Positions 8,609 through 17,859 of a stretch of 20,897 bases of DNA are shown here, piece after piece. Within the stretch, counting starts at the first letter, position 1, and every line of letters starts with the position of its first letter. Below the pieces are notes generated by a model. The model was not told the DNA's origin. It saw only the letters and a program-made list of their open reading frames with translations, and did not search any database. Location: assembly GCA_003427395.1 (NCBI GenBank), contig BFEA01000463.1, positions 139,014 to 159,910 on the forward strand. The letters run 5' to 3'. This DNA is from Chara braunii. Its lineage: Eukaryota; Streptophyta; Charophyceae; Charales; Characeae. A program made the translations under genes and the position numbers.

Positions 8609-8612
<4 letters not shown>

Positions 8613-8848
8613 AGAGTTGGCCGGCAGTCCGTGGTTCCTTGCAAGGGCCCACGGAAAATAGAGGTGCAGAAGGAAGAGCAACGAAAACATCCTTTTGGAT
8701 GGGGGAAGGACTCAGTCCTATGAAGCCCTGCGCTACCAGGCGTACTTGCTGTTCGGAGACGCGCTCTGCATCGGCAGCGAGGGTGGGATTGGGGGTGTGG
8801 AGCGGAACTGGGCGTGTGGGGCGGAACGATGTCTTCTTTGATGATCCC

Positions 8849-8951
8849 AAGGTTCGGTCATCGCCCTCAGCTCCGACAAGGGGCTGTGTCTCCCTGGTAT
8901 TCAAGGTTCGGTCATCGCCCTCAGCTCCGACAAGGGGCTCTGTCTCCCTGT
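8849..8951. repeat. 54-bp tandem duplication
   Basis: AAGGTTCGGTCATCGCCCTC followed by AGCTCCGACAAGGGGCT starts at 8849 and again at 8903, nearly identical. Open frames crossing it have no family motifs. Confidence 0.85.
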
Positions 8952-9093
8952 GGAATACCAGGGAGCAGGGCGATTCCAACTCCTACAAAAGACATGCTAC
9001 AACAGACATCCTACAACAGAATCTACAAGAGTCAAGTAACAATGAGTGCAGTGTGAACACGACGAAGGGAGAGAGAGTCTAGTAGGGGACAGC

Positions 9094-9300
9094 GGGCACA
9101 TCCAACAACGGCACCTCTGGAGGCAGTGGGTGGGCAGCCGGTGGTGATGGGACTGGTGTTGGGAGGAGCACGTGAGAACTACTGTTGACTATCTCAACTG
9201 GGAGCGTGAAGACCTGAAGCTCGACGAGCGGCGCCACCAATGGGAGTGGGAGTTCCTTTGGTGGTGGTGGGAGCATCTCCGTGGGAATCAAGGGCACTGA
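9094..9300 (+). pseudogene. Possible 3' end of a decayed Trp/Glu/Arg-rich coding sequence
   Basis: One plus-strand frame with a single internal TGA (9145-9147) reads a charged, Trp-rich peptide. It includes DYLNWEREDLKLDERRHQWE and WWWWEHL, and ends in TGA at 9298-9300. The composition suggests a helical tail, possibly from a retroelement, but I do not recognise a family. It could be a low-complexity GTGG-rich repeat instead. Confidence 0.25.
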
Positions 9301-10609
9301 GCATCCACCAAGCCACTCTCTAGCACGAAATATTTAGAGTGCATTAATCTAGCCATATTTTTTTGCTAAATACTCCTTAAGAGTGGCTTACTTCATGACT
9401 GTCATACACGATAATATTTGGAAATAATTTCCCCCTCTTTCAAGCTCTTCCTGCTATGTGCTTTGGTGTCACTGGCAACCTTGATCGTATTTAGTCATTA
9501 GTATTCCGTATCTGGGCTTATGTTTCGTTTGGTGCACTGTTCCTTTGTCATTCTTATATGCAAACCCTCATGTAGTGCAGTATTTTACTCATACTCTGCA
9601 TTGGGTCATAAGGCTGTGACATACTACTTTCTGCAACCGCGCAATCTTCTGCTCGAGGCTACGTCGGGGGTTGAAACGGGTTGAGTCGGGATGGCCTGGT
9701 GAATTGCATGGATGCCCTTGCTTTACGCGTCCTTGTGCTTTCGCATCCTTTGGAAAAGCGAGGGGGGCTGGCCTGGTCCCGTGACGGTTGGTAGTTGATC
9801 GCGCCTTAGTGAGCGTGACGAATAACTGTTGCCATAGCCTCTTTCTTGTTCTACTGTGGGAATGGGGAATTTTTGGCACGATTGTTGCGTGGGGAAATCT
9901 TTTTGAATTTTCAACTGATGTCGAGCCCCCGCAGGCTCTCGGAAATTGCTTCGTTCGAAATTTCATTTTACTGGGAACTAGAATTAGCAATTTAGGCGCG
10001 CCTCAATTTCTGCTGCACTGCGCTTCTTGCTTGCTTAAGCCATGCCGCATCAAGGTCTGTGCTCTGATTTCTCCGCGCCTTAATCCTGAGTATAACTGTA
10101 AATTTTGTTTTGGCGGGCATAATTGCAACTGTAATTCCCTCGCTCTTGGTATCTTTTGTGGCGCCTCCATGCACGTGTACTTCTTACACTGTCCTATTGG
10201 CCTGAACGCGTGCATGACCGGATCGATGTGTGGAGTGAGGCTACGTCCCCCACACCGCGGCCTGGCCATACAGTCGTAGGCACTCCCTTCCTCTTTCTTC
10301 CACGTACTCAGACACAATCCCAGGTAGCACGCGCACACGCATGCATGCTATAAATTTCGTAAGCGCAATTAACTCGCTCTCTAAGAATTTTGGAAGTTAG
10401 CGAGGTCGAAAGGGTCGGCTAACGAGCAAAGGCTGGCAGGTGACTAGAGAGTTGGGCGATACGACGAGTTGATGCTAAGCGTGCGGAGTTGACGTGGGGC
10501 CGCGATGGACTGCGGCACACGGGCGAACCTGGTTTGCATGCTCCGATCAAGCAAGGTGACAATTCTGTGTGGGTGCGAGGCGGCGGACTGCCCGCATCGG
10601 GGTGATGAG

Positions 10610-10616
<7 letters not shown>
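9301..10616. other. Gene-free stretch
   Basis: I recognise no gene here. It has a 10-bp inverted repeat (AAGCCACTCT / AGAGTGGCTT, about 9308 and 9381) around an AT-rich centre. A TATAAAT at about 10349 has no downstream gene to go with it. Confidence 0.5.

Positions 10617-10686
<70 letters not shown>
10612..10686. repeat. (GA)n microsatellite
   Basis: About 70 bp of uninterrupted GA follows a short A run. Confidence 0.95.
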
Positions 10687-10689
<3 letters not shown>

Positions 10690-11223
10690 GGAAGTGTGCG
10701 ATGAGCTTCTTCCTCTATCCCTCCAAGCCATTTTGATTCTTCTTCTTTCCTTTTGAGCTATTTTGGTATTTAGCTCGAGTCGCCCCTCGTTTTCCTTTCT
10801 GGATCGGCATTCGGACTTGTCATTTGCTCTTTTTTGTTGACGTGTATGTTTTCGTTTGCTCTCCTTGGCTGTTGATGAATGGTTGTCTTCTTCCCCTCAC
10901 CTTCTCTAACCTCTTTGATTGATGGGTCTAATTGATTGATCCCCGAAGACTGAACCTTGCGTCATTTCGGACTAATGTGCCAAAGACGTGTTGCATGAAC
11001 CTCGATTCAAAACTAGATGCATGGACAATAGGCGTAATCCTGCTTGTGCATGAATTGGATAGGCATGTTAGACTATCGGAAGTTTGTCTCACTGTAGGAT
11101 GATTTGTCTTCACCATAGGATGATCTGTCTCGCGAGCCATTGGATTCCGCCCCTCTGACCAGAGGACAGGGTTTGCATATACACGTGTAGGCTCGACCAG
11201 AGACGATCACTGCTTACACGCAC
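10687..11223. other. Gene-free stretch
   Basis: I find no coding sequence, RNA gene or mobile-element terminus that I can support. Around 11080-11130 there is a short imperfect duplication (CTGTAGGATGATTTGTCT / CATAGGATGATCTGTCT). Confidence 0.5.
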
Positions 11224-11818
11224 GTCCGCGAACCCTGAACTGGGCTAAATCTCAAATGGCTGGTGTTCCTCCCCAACTTGCAGCATGAATTTCGACGCCC
11301 CCGTTTTTATCACTGACCGTGAGTGTTTGAGGGATCGGGAATTTCGGGAATACTGGGACCACTCGCGCTTGTCTACACGACCCAGGGCAGAACCCCCAAA
11401 CTTCCCTTACTTAACGGGGAACGAACGAATCTCCGAGTGGGACGTCGATCAGGCCTTGGGACGTATTCCCTATCCCCCCCACTACTCTAACCCACACACG
11501 TGTCACGTCATCACGAAAACGTCCACGAACCCTGAACTCGGCTAAATCTCGAATGGTTGGTGCTCCTCCCCAACTTGCAGCATCAATTTCGACGCCCTCG
11601 TTTACATCACTGACCGTGAGTGTTTAAGGGATCGGGAATTTCGGGAATACACGGACCACTCTCGCTTGTCTACATGGCCCAGGGCAGAACCCCCGAACTT
11701 GCCTTAACGGGGAATGAACGAATCTGCGAGTGGGACGTCGATTGGGCCTTGGGACGTATTCCCTATCTCCCCCACTACTCTAACCCACACACGTGTCACG
11801 CTGTCATGAAACCCAGGA
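11224..11818. repeat. 297-bp tandem duplication
   Basis: Two head-to-tail units of about 297 bp start at 11224 and 11521, with high identity throughout (for example GATCGGGAATTTCGGGAATA in both). One frame is open in unit 1 (from 11285, containing TDRECLRDREFREYWDHSRL) and mostly open in unit 2 apart from a 4-bp deletion near 11706. By eye, replacement differences between the units outnumber silent ones by roughly two to one, which argues against a conserved protein. Confidence 0.9.
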
Positions 11819-11995
11819 TCATTATCGTAGGGACCGATTTCCCTTTCTATCACCGAATCCTACCCTATCACTCCCTAACCATCGTGCCCTGGCTCGCCAT
11901 CGCCCCATACAGGCCCCTCCCCCGTGCTGAGAGTGCCTGCAGAACCACGAGTACCTAGCTCCTGGCTTCATCCGACGAACTCGCTCGCAGAAGGA

Positions 11996-12070
11996 GTGAC
12001 GGGAACACAGCCTTCGGCCGAGACCGGCCACGTCCGACTCTGAGACCTGCGATGTTAGGCGTCGACAAAG
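11996..12070 (+). repeat. Dispersed repeat, copy B
   Basis: Second copy of the segment at 711-782. It ends about 35 bp before the LTR start, so it was probably part of the insertion site. Confidence 0.5.
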
Positions 12071-12104
12071 AGTCAACCAACAAGATAGCCATAGCGTCCG
12101 ACGG

Positions 12105-12416
12105 TGTAGCGGACCTCGGGTTGGCTTGTTAGACCAGCCCCTTGGCCTGTTCTCAGAGGCCTGTGTTGTATTACGGGTAGGCCAGTCCAGGCCGGTACCT
12201 CTGTCGGTACCAGCCAGTCCAGTCCAGTCCCGTCAATCCGCTGGGGTATAACCCAACCATTGTCTGTTTTCAGTCTCATTCTTCACTTGCACATTTTGGA
12301 GTACGTGCGTTGGAGTCTTGCGTGGGGAGCTGCGTTGTGCCATCTCGCTCCCCCCCTTCTTCCTCCATCTCCATCTCTGTCACTAGCGGAGCACCACACC
12401 TGGTGGATCCGCTACA
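12105..12416 (+). repeat. 5' LTR of the Ty3/gypsy element (312 bp)
   Basis: It starts TGTAGCGGA and ends TCCGCTACA, a perfect 9-bp terminal inverted repeat with the TG...CA ends of LTRs. A tRNA-complementary motif starts two bases later, exactly where a primer-binding site belongs. A weak TATA-like GGTATAACC lies at about 12244. The 5 bp before it are GACGG; the target-site duplication and the second LTR cannot be checked inside the window. Confidence 0.68.
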
Positions 12417-12417
12417 T

Positions 12418-12429
12418 CGGTATCGGAGC
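12418..12429 (+). other. Primer-binding site (initiator Met-tRNA type)
   Basis: CGGTATCGGAGC matches 10 of 12 bases of TGGTATCAGAGC, the site complementary to the 3' end of plant initiator Met-tRNA used by many plant LTR elements. It is one base from the LTR end. The two mismatches are T-to-C and A-to-G, both transitions. Confidence 0.6.
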
Positions 12430-12721
12430 GGAAACGTTCCCCGCTCCCCACCCACCACCACATTCCCCGCTCACTGCTGAGGAAAACAGCAAAACCCGAC
12501 ATTGGTTTTTTTCGCTGTTTTCGAGCGTTTTTCAGTGAAAACGCAGGGGAAAAGGGGAAAAGCGGTGCGTGCAGGAGGTGCCACGTGGCGGAAAAGAGAG
12601 GCACCACGACGAGCGCAAGGCCAAGGCCGCCACACGCGCGTGCGCGCCATGCGCCCACCTTGCTCCGCCCTGCCCCGCTCCCGGATTTATCTTATTTGGG
12701 ATTCGGGAGTTTTTGCTGCCA

Positions 12722-12753
12722 CTGGGTTTTGAACCCAGGCACCTGCTGAGCCA
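12722..12753 (-). repeat. tRNA-like fragment (possible SINE head)
   Basis: On the minus strand, TGGCTCAGCAGG fits the Pol III box A consensus. CTGGG-TTCAAAA-CCCAG has the exact 5-bp stem and 7-nt loop of a T-arm and fits box B. Only about three bases separate them, so the anticodon arm is missing and this cannot be a working tRNA. A tRNA-derived SINE remnant or chance similarity are both possible. Confidence 0.3.
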
Positions 12754-13007
12754 TGCGCATGTGTAAATAACCTCATAACACACTCGCCACAATGTGTCCA
12801 TGGCTTTGTAGCACGGCACACTCGTGTTGAAGAGGTGCCGTGCTGGCTATTTACCCCCCCCCGGGAGCGAGCAGTGAGCAGCAGCGACGCTGCTATTTAC
12901 CCCCCTCCCCCCCCCTCGTGGCTGCTGCTGCCTGTGCACGTGGCCATGTCCACGGCCACGTGGCAGCCTGTGGTGGGACTGAAGACCCCCCTGCTTAGGG
13001 GGCTTCT

Positions 13008-13190
13008 CTATAGTGGAGAGGGTCTGCTCACACAACAGACCCTACATCTGGACATCTGCAGAAGTGCTGCTGGGAGCTAATCAAGATCTCAACCCCCCTC
13101 TCTCCTCCAACTGGCTGCTGCAGCAAAGACCAAGACCCTCCTGGTCTTGGCGTACCTTGTGCCCTTGGAGACACCAAGGGCNAGGTATCA
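13008..13190 (+). other. Hairpin-rich leader segment
   Basis: There are three near-perfect hairpins in a row: GGTCTGctcacacaaCAGACC (about 13020), CCAAGACcctcctGGTCTTGG (about 13130), and a nested TACCTTGTGCCCTTGG / CCAAGGGCNAGGTA (about 13154-13188). They sit at the start of the pyrimidine-rich leader. Their role is unknown. Confidence 0.5.
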
Positions 13191-13975
13191 CTCCCTTCTC
13201 CCCTCTCCCTCTACTAACCCACTATCCTCTTATTCACCCCTTCTTTTTCCCCCACCTTCTACTGCATCTTTTTCTCCTCCTTTTATCTTCCCCACCCCAC
13301 CTTTCTCCCACCACCCATTCTTTTACTCTATTTTCTTCATCTCTTCTTTTCTTTCTTTCTTTTCTCCTTCCTTCTTGATCTCTCTCCACCTTTCCCCATC
13401 CCTCCTCTCCCCCAACTACCACCACACCATCCCCCTACCTCCCACTTCATCTTTTTCTTTCCCCCCACCTATTTCTTTCTTTTCTCCTTCCTTCTTGATC
13501 TCTCTCCACCTTTCCCCATCCCTCCTCTCCCCCAACTACCACCACACCATCCCCCTACCTCCCACTTCATCTTTTTCTCTCCCCCCACCTATTTCTTTCT
13601 TTTCTCCTTCACTTCTTCATTCCCCTTCCCCCCTACTTCGAAATTTTTTCTGTTTTTCTTCTTTCCACCTCCCTTTTGATTTATCTTTTCTCTCTTCCAA
13701 AAATTCAAAATCTCGTATTTCCCACCCTCTTTTCTTATTTTCTGATTCATTTCATTTATACGCTCTTTTCTGATTTTCTGATTCATTTCATTTATTTTTC
13801 TCTTTATTCTGGAAATTCGATTTTCTCTACGACAACCCTAAATCTGATTAGTTCTTAGTTTTCTCATCCTCTTCCCCACCCTCTTTTCTTATTTTCTGAT
13901 TTATTTTTATTTATTTTGAAAATTCGAATTTCTTGGCGGCAACCCTCAATCTGATTAGGTGTTAGCCTTTCTTGC
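13190..13975 (+). repeat. Polypyrimidine leader
   Basis: The + strand is overwhelmingly C and T for nearly 0.8 kb, and pyrimidine excess continues to about 14570. The open frame through it encodes only Ser/Pro/Phe/Leu low-complexity protein and is not accepted as a gene. Confidence 0.75.
13351..13608 (+). repeat. 120-bp tandem repeat, two and a fraction copies
   Basis: The unit with CTTCTTGATCTCTCTCCACC recurs exactly 120 bp apart (13371 and 13491) with almost no differences, followed by a short third partial copy. The near-identity shows a recent duplication or assembly-prone array. Confidence 0.9.
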
Positions 13976-14296
13976 TTTCGGCATACGTTTTAAACCCGTG
14001 GGGGTAACGAAGTGCTGCCGAAATTTTCTGATTTTCTCTTACTTAGTCTTTTCGGCACACTTCGACCCCATGGGGGTAACGAAATGCTGCCAAAATTTTT
14101 GAAAAATCAGATAACCCATTTCTCTCCACCTCCTCACACACTTACTTACTTATTTATTTATTTATTTATTATTTATTTATTTTTTTTTTGATTTTTTTTT
14201 TAATTATTTGCGGCATCTCTAGTGTGCTCACCTTGGTCTCTCCTTTTCCCTTGGCGCATTCTTGACCCCGTGGGGGGTAGGAAAATACTGCCGAAA
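13976..14296 (+). repeat. Three related hairpin motifs in the retroelement leader
   Basis: Copies lie at 13976-14023, 14050-14095 and 14250-14296. Each has an outer stem (TTTCGGCA...TGCCGAAA in copy 1; TTTCGGCA...TGCCAAAA in copy 2; TTGGCGCA...TGCCGAA in copy 3), an inner stem and a central ACCCyrTGGGGG core. Sequence between the stems varies more than the core. Between copies 2 and 3 is a (TTTA)n tract. Confidence 0.7.
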
Positions 14297-14501
14297 ATTT
14301 GAAAAAAATAAATATTATTTTTTCCTTTTTCATCCTTTTACTTATTTTTTTAATTATTTTTATTATTTATTTATTTNCTTATTTATTTTTATTTTCTCTC
14401 GAAATCTCGCTGTTTATTTATTTTCTCCTGCTTTCCTCCCCCTTATGCTTGCTCTTTTACTTTCTTGATTAGGTCACCGGTACCCTACCCTAACCACTTA
14501 A

Positions 14502-14543
14502 ACCTCGGTTAGGGTTTTCTTAGGGTTTTGTAGGGTTTAGGGT
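14502..14543 (+). repeat. Telomere-like (TTTAGGG) degenerate block
   Basis: The block reads GGTTAGGGTTTTCTTAGGG, then TTTTGTAGGG and TTTAGGGTTC. It is preceded by ACCCTACCCTAACC on the same strand. These are plant-type telomere units or telo-boxes inside the leader, about 190 bp before the gag start. Confidence 0.75.
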
Positions 14544-14625
14544 TCTTCAACCTCCCCCCCCCCTACTTCCCCGTCCTCTTCGGGCACCCTAGACCCGAAC
14601 CACCCTTCCCCCTTTGACGACGCCC

Positions 14626-14644
14626 GCGCTAGCGTTGCTAGCGC
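14626..14644 (+). other. Perfect 8-bp hairpin before gag
   Basis: GCGCTAGC-GTT-GCTAGCGC is a perfect stem with a 3-nt loop, about 90 bp upstream of the gag ATG. It could be an RNA packaging or dimerisation structure; that is inference. Confidence 0.5.
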
Positions 14645-14735
14645 CGTTCGCCGCTTTCTACCGCGGACTTCTCCTTACGCCCTCCGCTTACGCGAACCTC
14701 TTCTGGCCCCCTCCAGTCCGGTCCATCATTTCCCC

Positions 14736-16754
14736 ATGGCTGACGGTGTGTCATATGCCGTCGAGACGGCGATGACCACGGCATCGGGCTGCACACCCGT
14801 GCCGGCGGACCAGGGCCATCAGCCCCAGGGGGATCTGTACACCCTCCTCACCTCCTTCCTGGCGCCCATCCAGGCGCAACTCGCGACCCTCGCGCCCTTA
14901 CATGCGCAGGTGGCGACCCTTGCCGCCGGCGTGCGGCAACTCCAGGACGCAGGTCGTCCTTCCTCTCCTCACCCTATCTCTTCTCCTGGCTCCCAGTCCG
15001 GGTCCCCCGCCTTCCGACAGGGTGACCACGGTGGAGCTTCCTCCTCTGCTGCCCCCGACCTGGCCATCTTGGTGACCGTCCACACACCTAGCACGACGAC
15101 CGCCACGAGTCAGGCCCTCCCTCAGTCCAAGGGCGCACCCGCCCAGATTCCTGTCACGACGGCCACGGGACCATAACCCGCTACTATGGTCTCAACTTTT
15201 CCGGGTGCCCCACTTCTCCCCCCTCTTCGCACGACCACAGCGCCATATGGCTCTCCCCCTTGTGGGATGCCTCGCGCCGCTCGTACGTCTCCCCCTGCCA
15301 CACCTCGCTCGACCTACATTCGAAGTCTCGAGGACGAGATTGCCCGGCTCCGGACCGACCTCGCCCTCTCACGCCTTCAGCCACCCCCACCCTAACAGGT
15401 GGCCACGCCTTCCGGTGCACCCCCTTCTTCCTCTTTTCTTCCGTCCATGCAGGCTCGCTTCCCTCGCCGTGCACCCTACCAATCTCCATCCTACCTCCTC
15501 CCAATCCCTTCGGTCGCCGCGACCTCTTCTACCGCAGCTCCCGTGCAGCCTGCCGCTGCTTCCCCCGCCGCTCCACCATGTGGCCCGGGCGTACAGTCAG
15601 CTGCGCCTCCTCCTCGTCCAGGACCTGCGCCGACTTATTCCGCCATAGCGCAGTCCCATGCTTCCCGTTTCCCTCGTCGCCAAAACGATGGCACACCACT
15701 CATCCGCTTGTCGGACATTTCCTTGTATGACGGTACAGGCATACGCGTGTCTAGGTGGCTGCCGACTGCCACCCGCACGCTCCAGCTCATAGGCGCTACA
15801 CCCGACACATGGGTGGGTCACCTCTCCACGCTCCATCATGGTGCTCTTTTCGACGCTTGGAAGGATTTCTATGCTTACTCCCTTCGTGAGGGTCGGACTC
15901 CGACCTTCATGGATTTCCAGGCATTCCTTGAGGATCGCTTCGGAACCCGATATGATGTGACTGACGCCTTCGAGCGTGTCGGCACTACACGCTGGTCTGG
16001 CTCTGGTGGCGCTGCCGGCCTGGATCGCCAGATCCAGGTCTTTCAGGACGCCCGCCTCGTTTGTGACGTGGCGTTCCTTCCTGAGGCTGCCCTTATCGAT
16101 CGTTTCTTGGCCAGCCTCCCGTTCGAGTACCGCTCCGAGCTATGGCGGTACGAGTTCACATGGCCCCACAGGCTTACGAGGCCGCCAGGGACCATCAACG
16201 GATGTGAGCCTGTCTTCACCCCGCCTCCCCCTCCCAGCCCCAGCGCACGGGCTACGCCTCCTCCTCCTCTCACGACACTTCCCAGCGCCGTTCCTCTTTC
16301 CGCGGTCGCCCCCGCCGTTCCACGCAGCAAGGCCGCCACTTCTCGCGCCGCTTCAGCGTGCTTGAGTATGGTGAGCAGGACGTTGTTGCCCCACTGTCAC
16401 CTGAGGGCAATTAAAGCGACGACCTCGATCTCTGCGAGGCCGTCCACTATAACTTGGAGGACTCTACCCTCCCTGCAGCTGAGCGCCTTCAGCTCGCGCT
16501 CTCTGCCCTCTCTCGGGCACGCAGTCGCCCCAGTCATGCTGGCATGTTGCCCCCTGAGGTCCCTCAGGAGGACCTCCCTCAGGGCTTNGTCCCTCCTCGT
16601 GGTGTCCTTTCCCCTGAGGAGTGCGCAGCCATTCTGGGCCTGCATGGGTTTTTGCGCTGCCGCTTGGACGGTCATACCTCCTCGTGGTGCCCTTACAATA
16701 CCGCCCTTAACCGCCACTATGCTGACCTTTCTCGTTTGCGTCGTGCTAAGTCCC
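14736..16754 (+). pseudogene. gag: gag of the Ty3/gypsy chromovirus (broken)
   Basis: The frame starts at ATG 14736 (MADGVSYAVE) with a Pro/Ser/Thr/Ala-rich N-terminal region containing a short helix (SLEDEIARLRTDLALS). The gag core follows around 15690-16160: ISLYDGTGIRVSRWL, WVGHLSTL, FMDFQAFLEDRFG, FLASLPFEYRSEL. In-frame TAA codons at 15174 and 15393 break it. At about 16160 reading passes to the third frame (APQAYEAARDHQRM, TGA 16205, TAA 16412), with an Arg-rich patch. A degenerate zinc knuckle follows, CRLDGHTSSWC at about 16660-16692, with C-X4-H-X4-C intact and Phe where the first Cys is expected. An n lies at 16588. A C-run at 16751-16758 marks the next frame change. It would have formed the capsid/nucleocapsid. 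Confidence 0.75.
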
Positions 16755-17184
16755 CCCCCGACGCCTCACGTCCCCACGGCGCCTCCTAGCCACGGTGCAG
16801 TGTACGCCTGCACCCTCCTCAGTAGTGGGCTTCCCGACATCTCCGTCGTGGTTCGCCCCTCTCGCTACTGGGGTTGAGGTATCGCAGGACTCGACAGACT
16901 GTACTTAACCCTCTGTCGCAGTACCGTCTGCGCCTCCGCAGACCACCGTTTCCCCTCCTTCCCCGCCGCGACTACTGACGCGTCGAGCCATTCGCTCAGC
17001 CCGTTGCAGCGAACAGCTCGCTACTCGTGAGGACGTTGTGTCCTCTCTTCTGGACTTGAGCATGCTTTAGGCTCGTCAGGAGCGACTCACCCTCCATGTC
17101 GCTGCACTGCGGCGCCTTCTCGCCATCCTCTCTGACCCTGATCGCACCCTCCCGATCATCCCAGTACGACTCGGGACCTCCACG
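16755..17184 (+). pseudogene. gag-pol linker region (broken)
   Basis: After the frame change at the C-run, the frame is a Pro/Ser-rich stretch with TAA at 16906 and TAG at 17068. A helical segment around the second stop (SEQLATREDVVSSLLDLSML, then ERLTLHVAALRRLLAIL) leads into the protease. It has no recognised domain of its own. Confidence 0.55.
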
Positions 17185-17575
17185 AGGGTGTACTCCGTGT
17201 TGTGGGATTCCACTTCTCAGGGCGACTTCATTCACCCACGCGTGGTGAAAGAAGCTCGCTTACCTACGACAGGGTCTCCAACTCCCATTTCCGTTACCCT
17301 AGGGGATGACAAGACACAGCGCTTCTTCGATCAGACGGTCACCGACCTCCCTTTCTTCCTCTTTCTCGAGCCGACTGATCGTTCCCCGGCGTCTCGTCGC
17401 CATCGCTCCTCTGCACATTTCGATGTGATGGAGACGGGGTACGACTTCATTCTCGGCACTCCGTGGTCTCGTCGATTCTGCAGCACCGAGGCCGATTGGA
17501 CGACCAACACTCTCGTTCTCAAAACGAAGTGTGGACAGACGTATCGCGTACCTTTCATAGGTACCACTGCGACAC
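17185..17575 (+). pseudogene. pol: Retropepsin-like aspartic protease domain
   Basis: VYSVLWDSTSQGDFIHPRVV has the retropepsin flap geometry, but the active-site triad reads DST instead of D-S/T-G (Asp codon 17206). YDFILGTPWSRR with DWTTNTLVL at about 17440-17520 is the conserved ILGTPWL block of gypsy proteases. The domain would cleave the gag-pol polyprotein. It is in frame with the start of the RT domain. Confidence 0.7.
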
Positions 17576-17859
17576 CACGCCCCGATTCTCCTCCCCCGGA
17601 GCCTTCCGTGCCCACACCATCTCCTTCCATCAATGTCACCTCGCCTCGGCAGTTCACCCACTTCATCCGACAGGACGACGTCACCGTCTTTATGGTGGAC
17701 GTGACGGATCTCTTACACTATGATCCAGCCTGTCCCGATGCCGGGCTCATCCCTCTGCAGCCAGATCCTCTTTCTATCTCCATGGCTCCCATCTCTACTT
17801 CCGTCCCTCCGTCGTCCGTCGAGTCCACTCCGCCGTCGCGCGCTGACGCTGAGGAGCTT

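Noticed and set aside
8578-9082. Open frames on both strands across the 54-bp duplication
   Set aside because: There are no family motifs, the frames overlap on opposite strands, and one runs through poly(A).
10346-10358. TATA box (CTATAAATT)
   Set aside because: No gene follows on that strand within a plausible distance.
13181-13195. AGGTATCACTCC as a second primer-binding site
   Set aside because: The match to the tRNA end stops after GGTATCA, and no LTR-like CA terminus precedes it.
13147-13773. 208-codon open frame on the plus strand
   Set aside because: It is an effect of the polypyrimidine tract and the 120-bp repeat, whose length is a multiple of three and so keeps the frame open.
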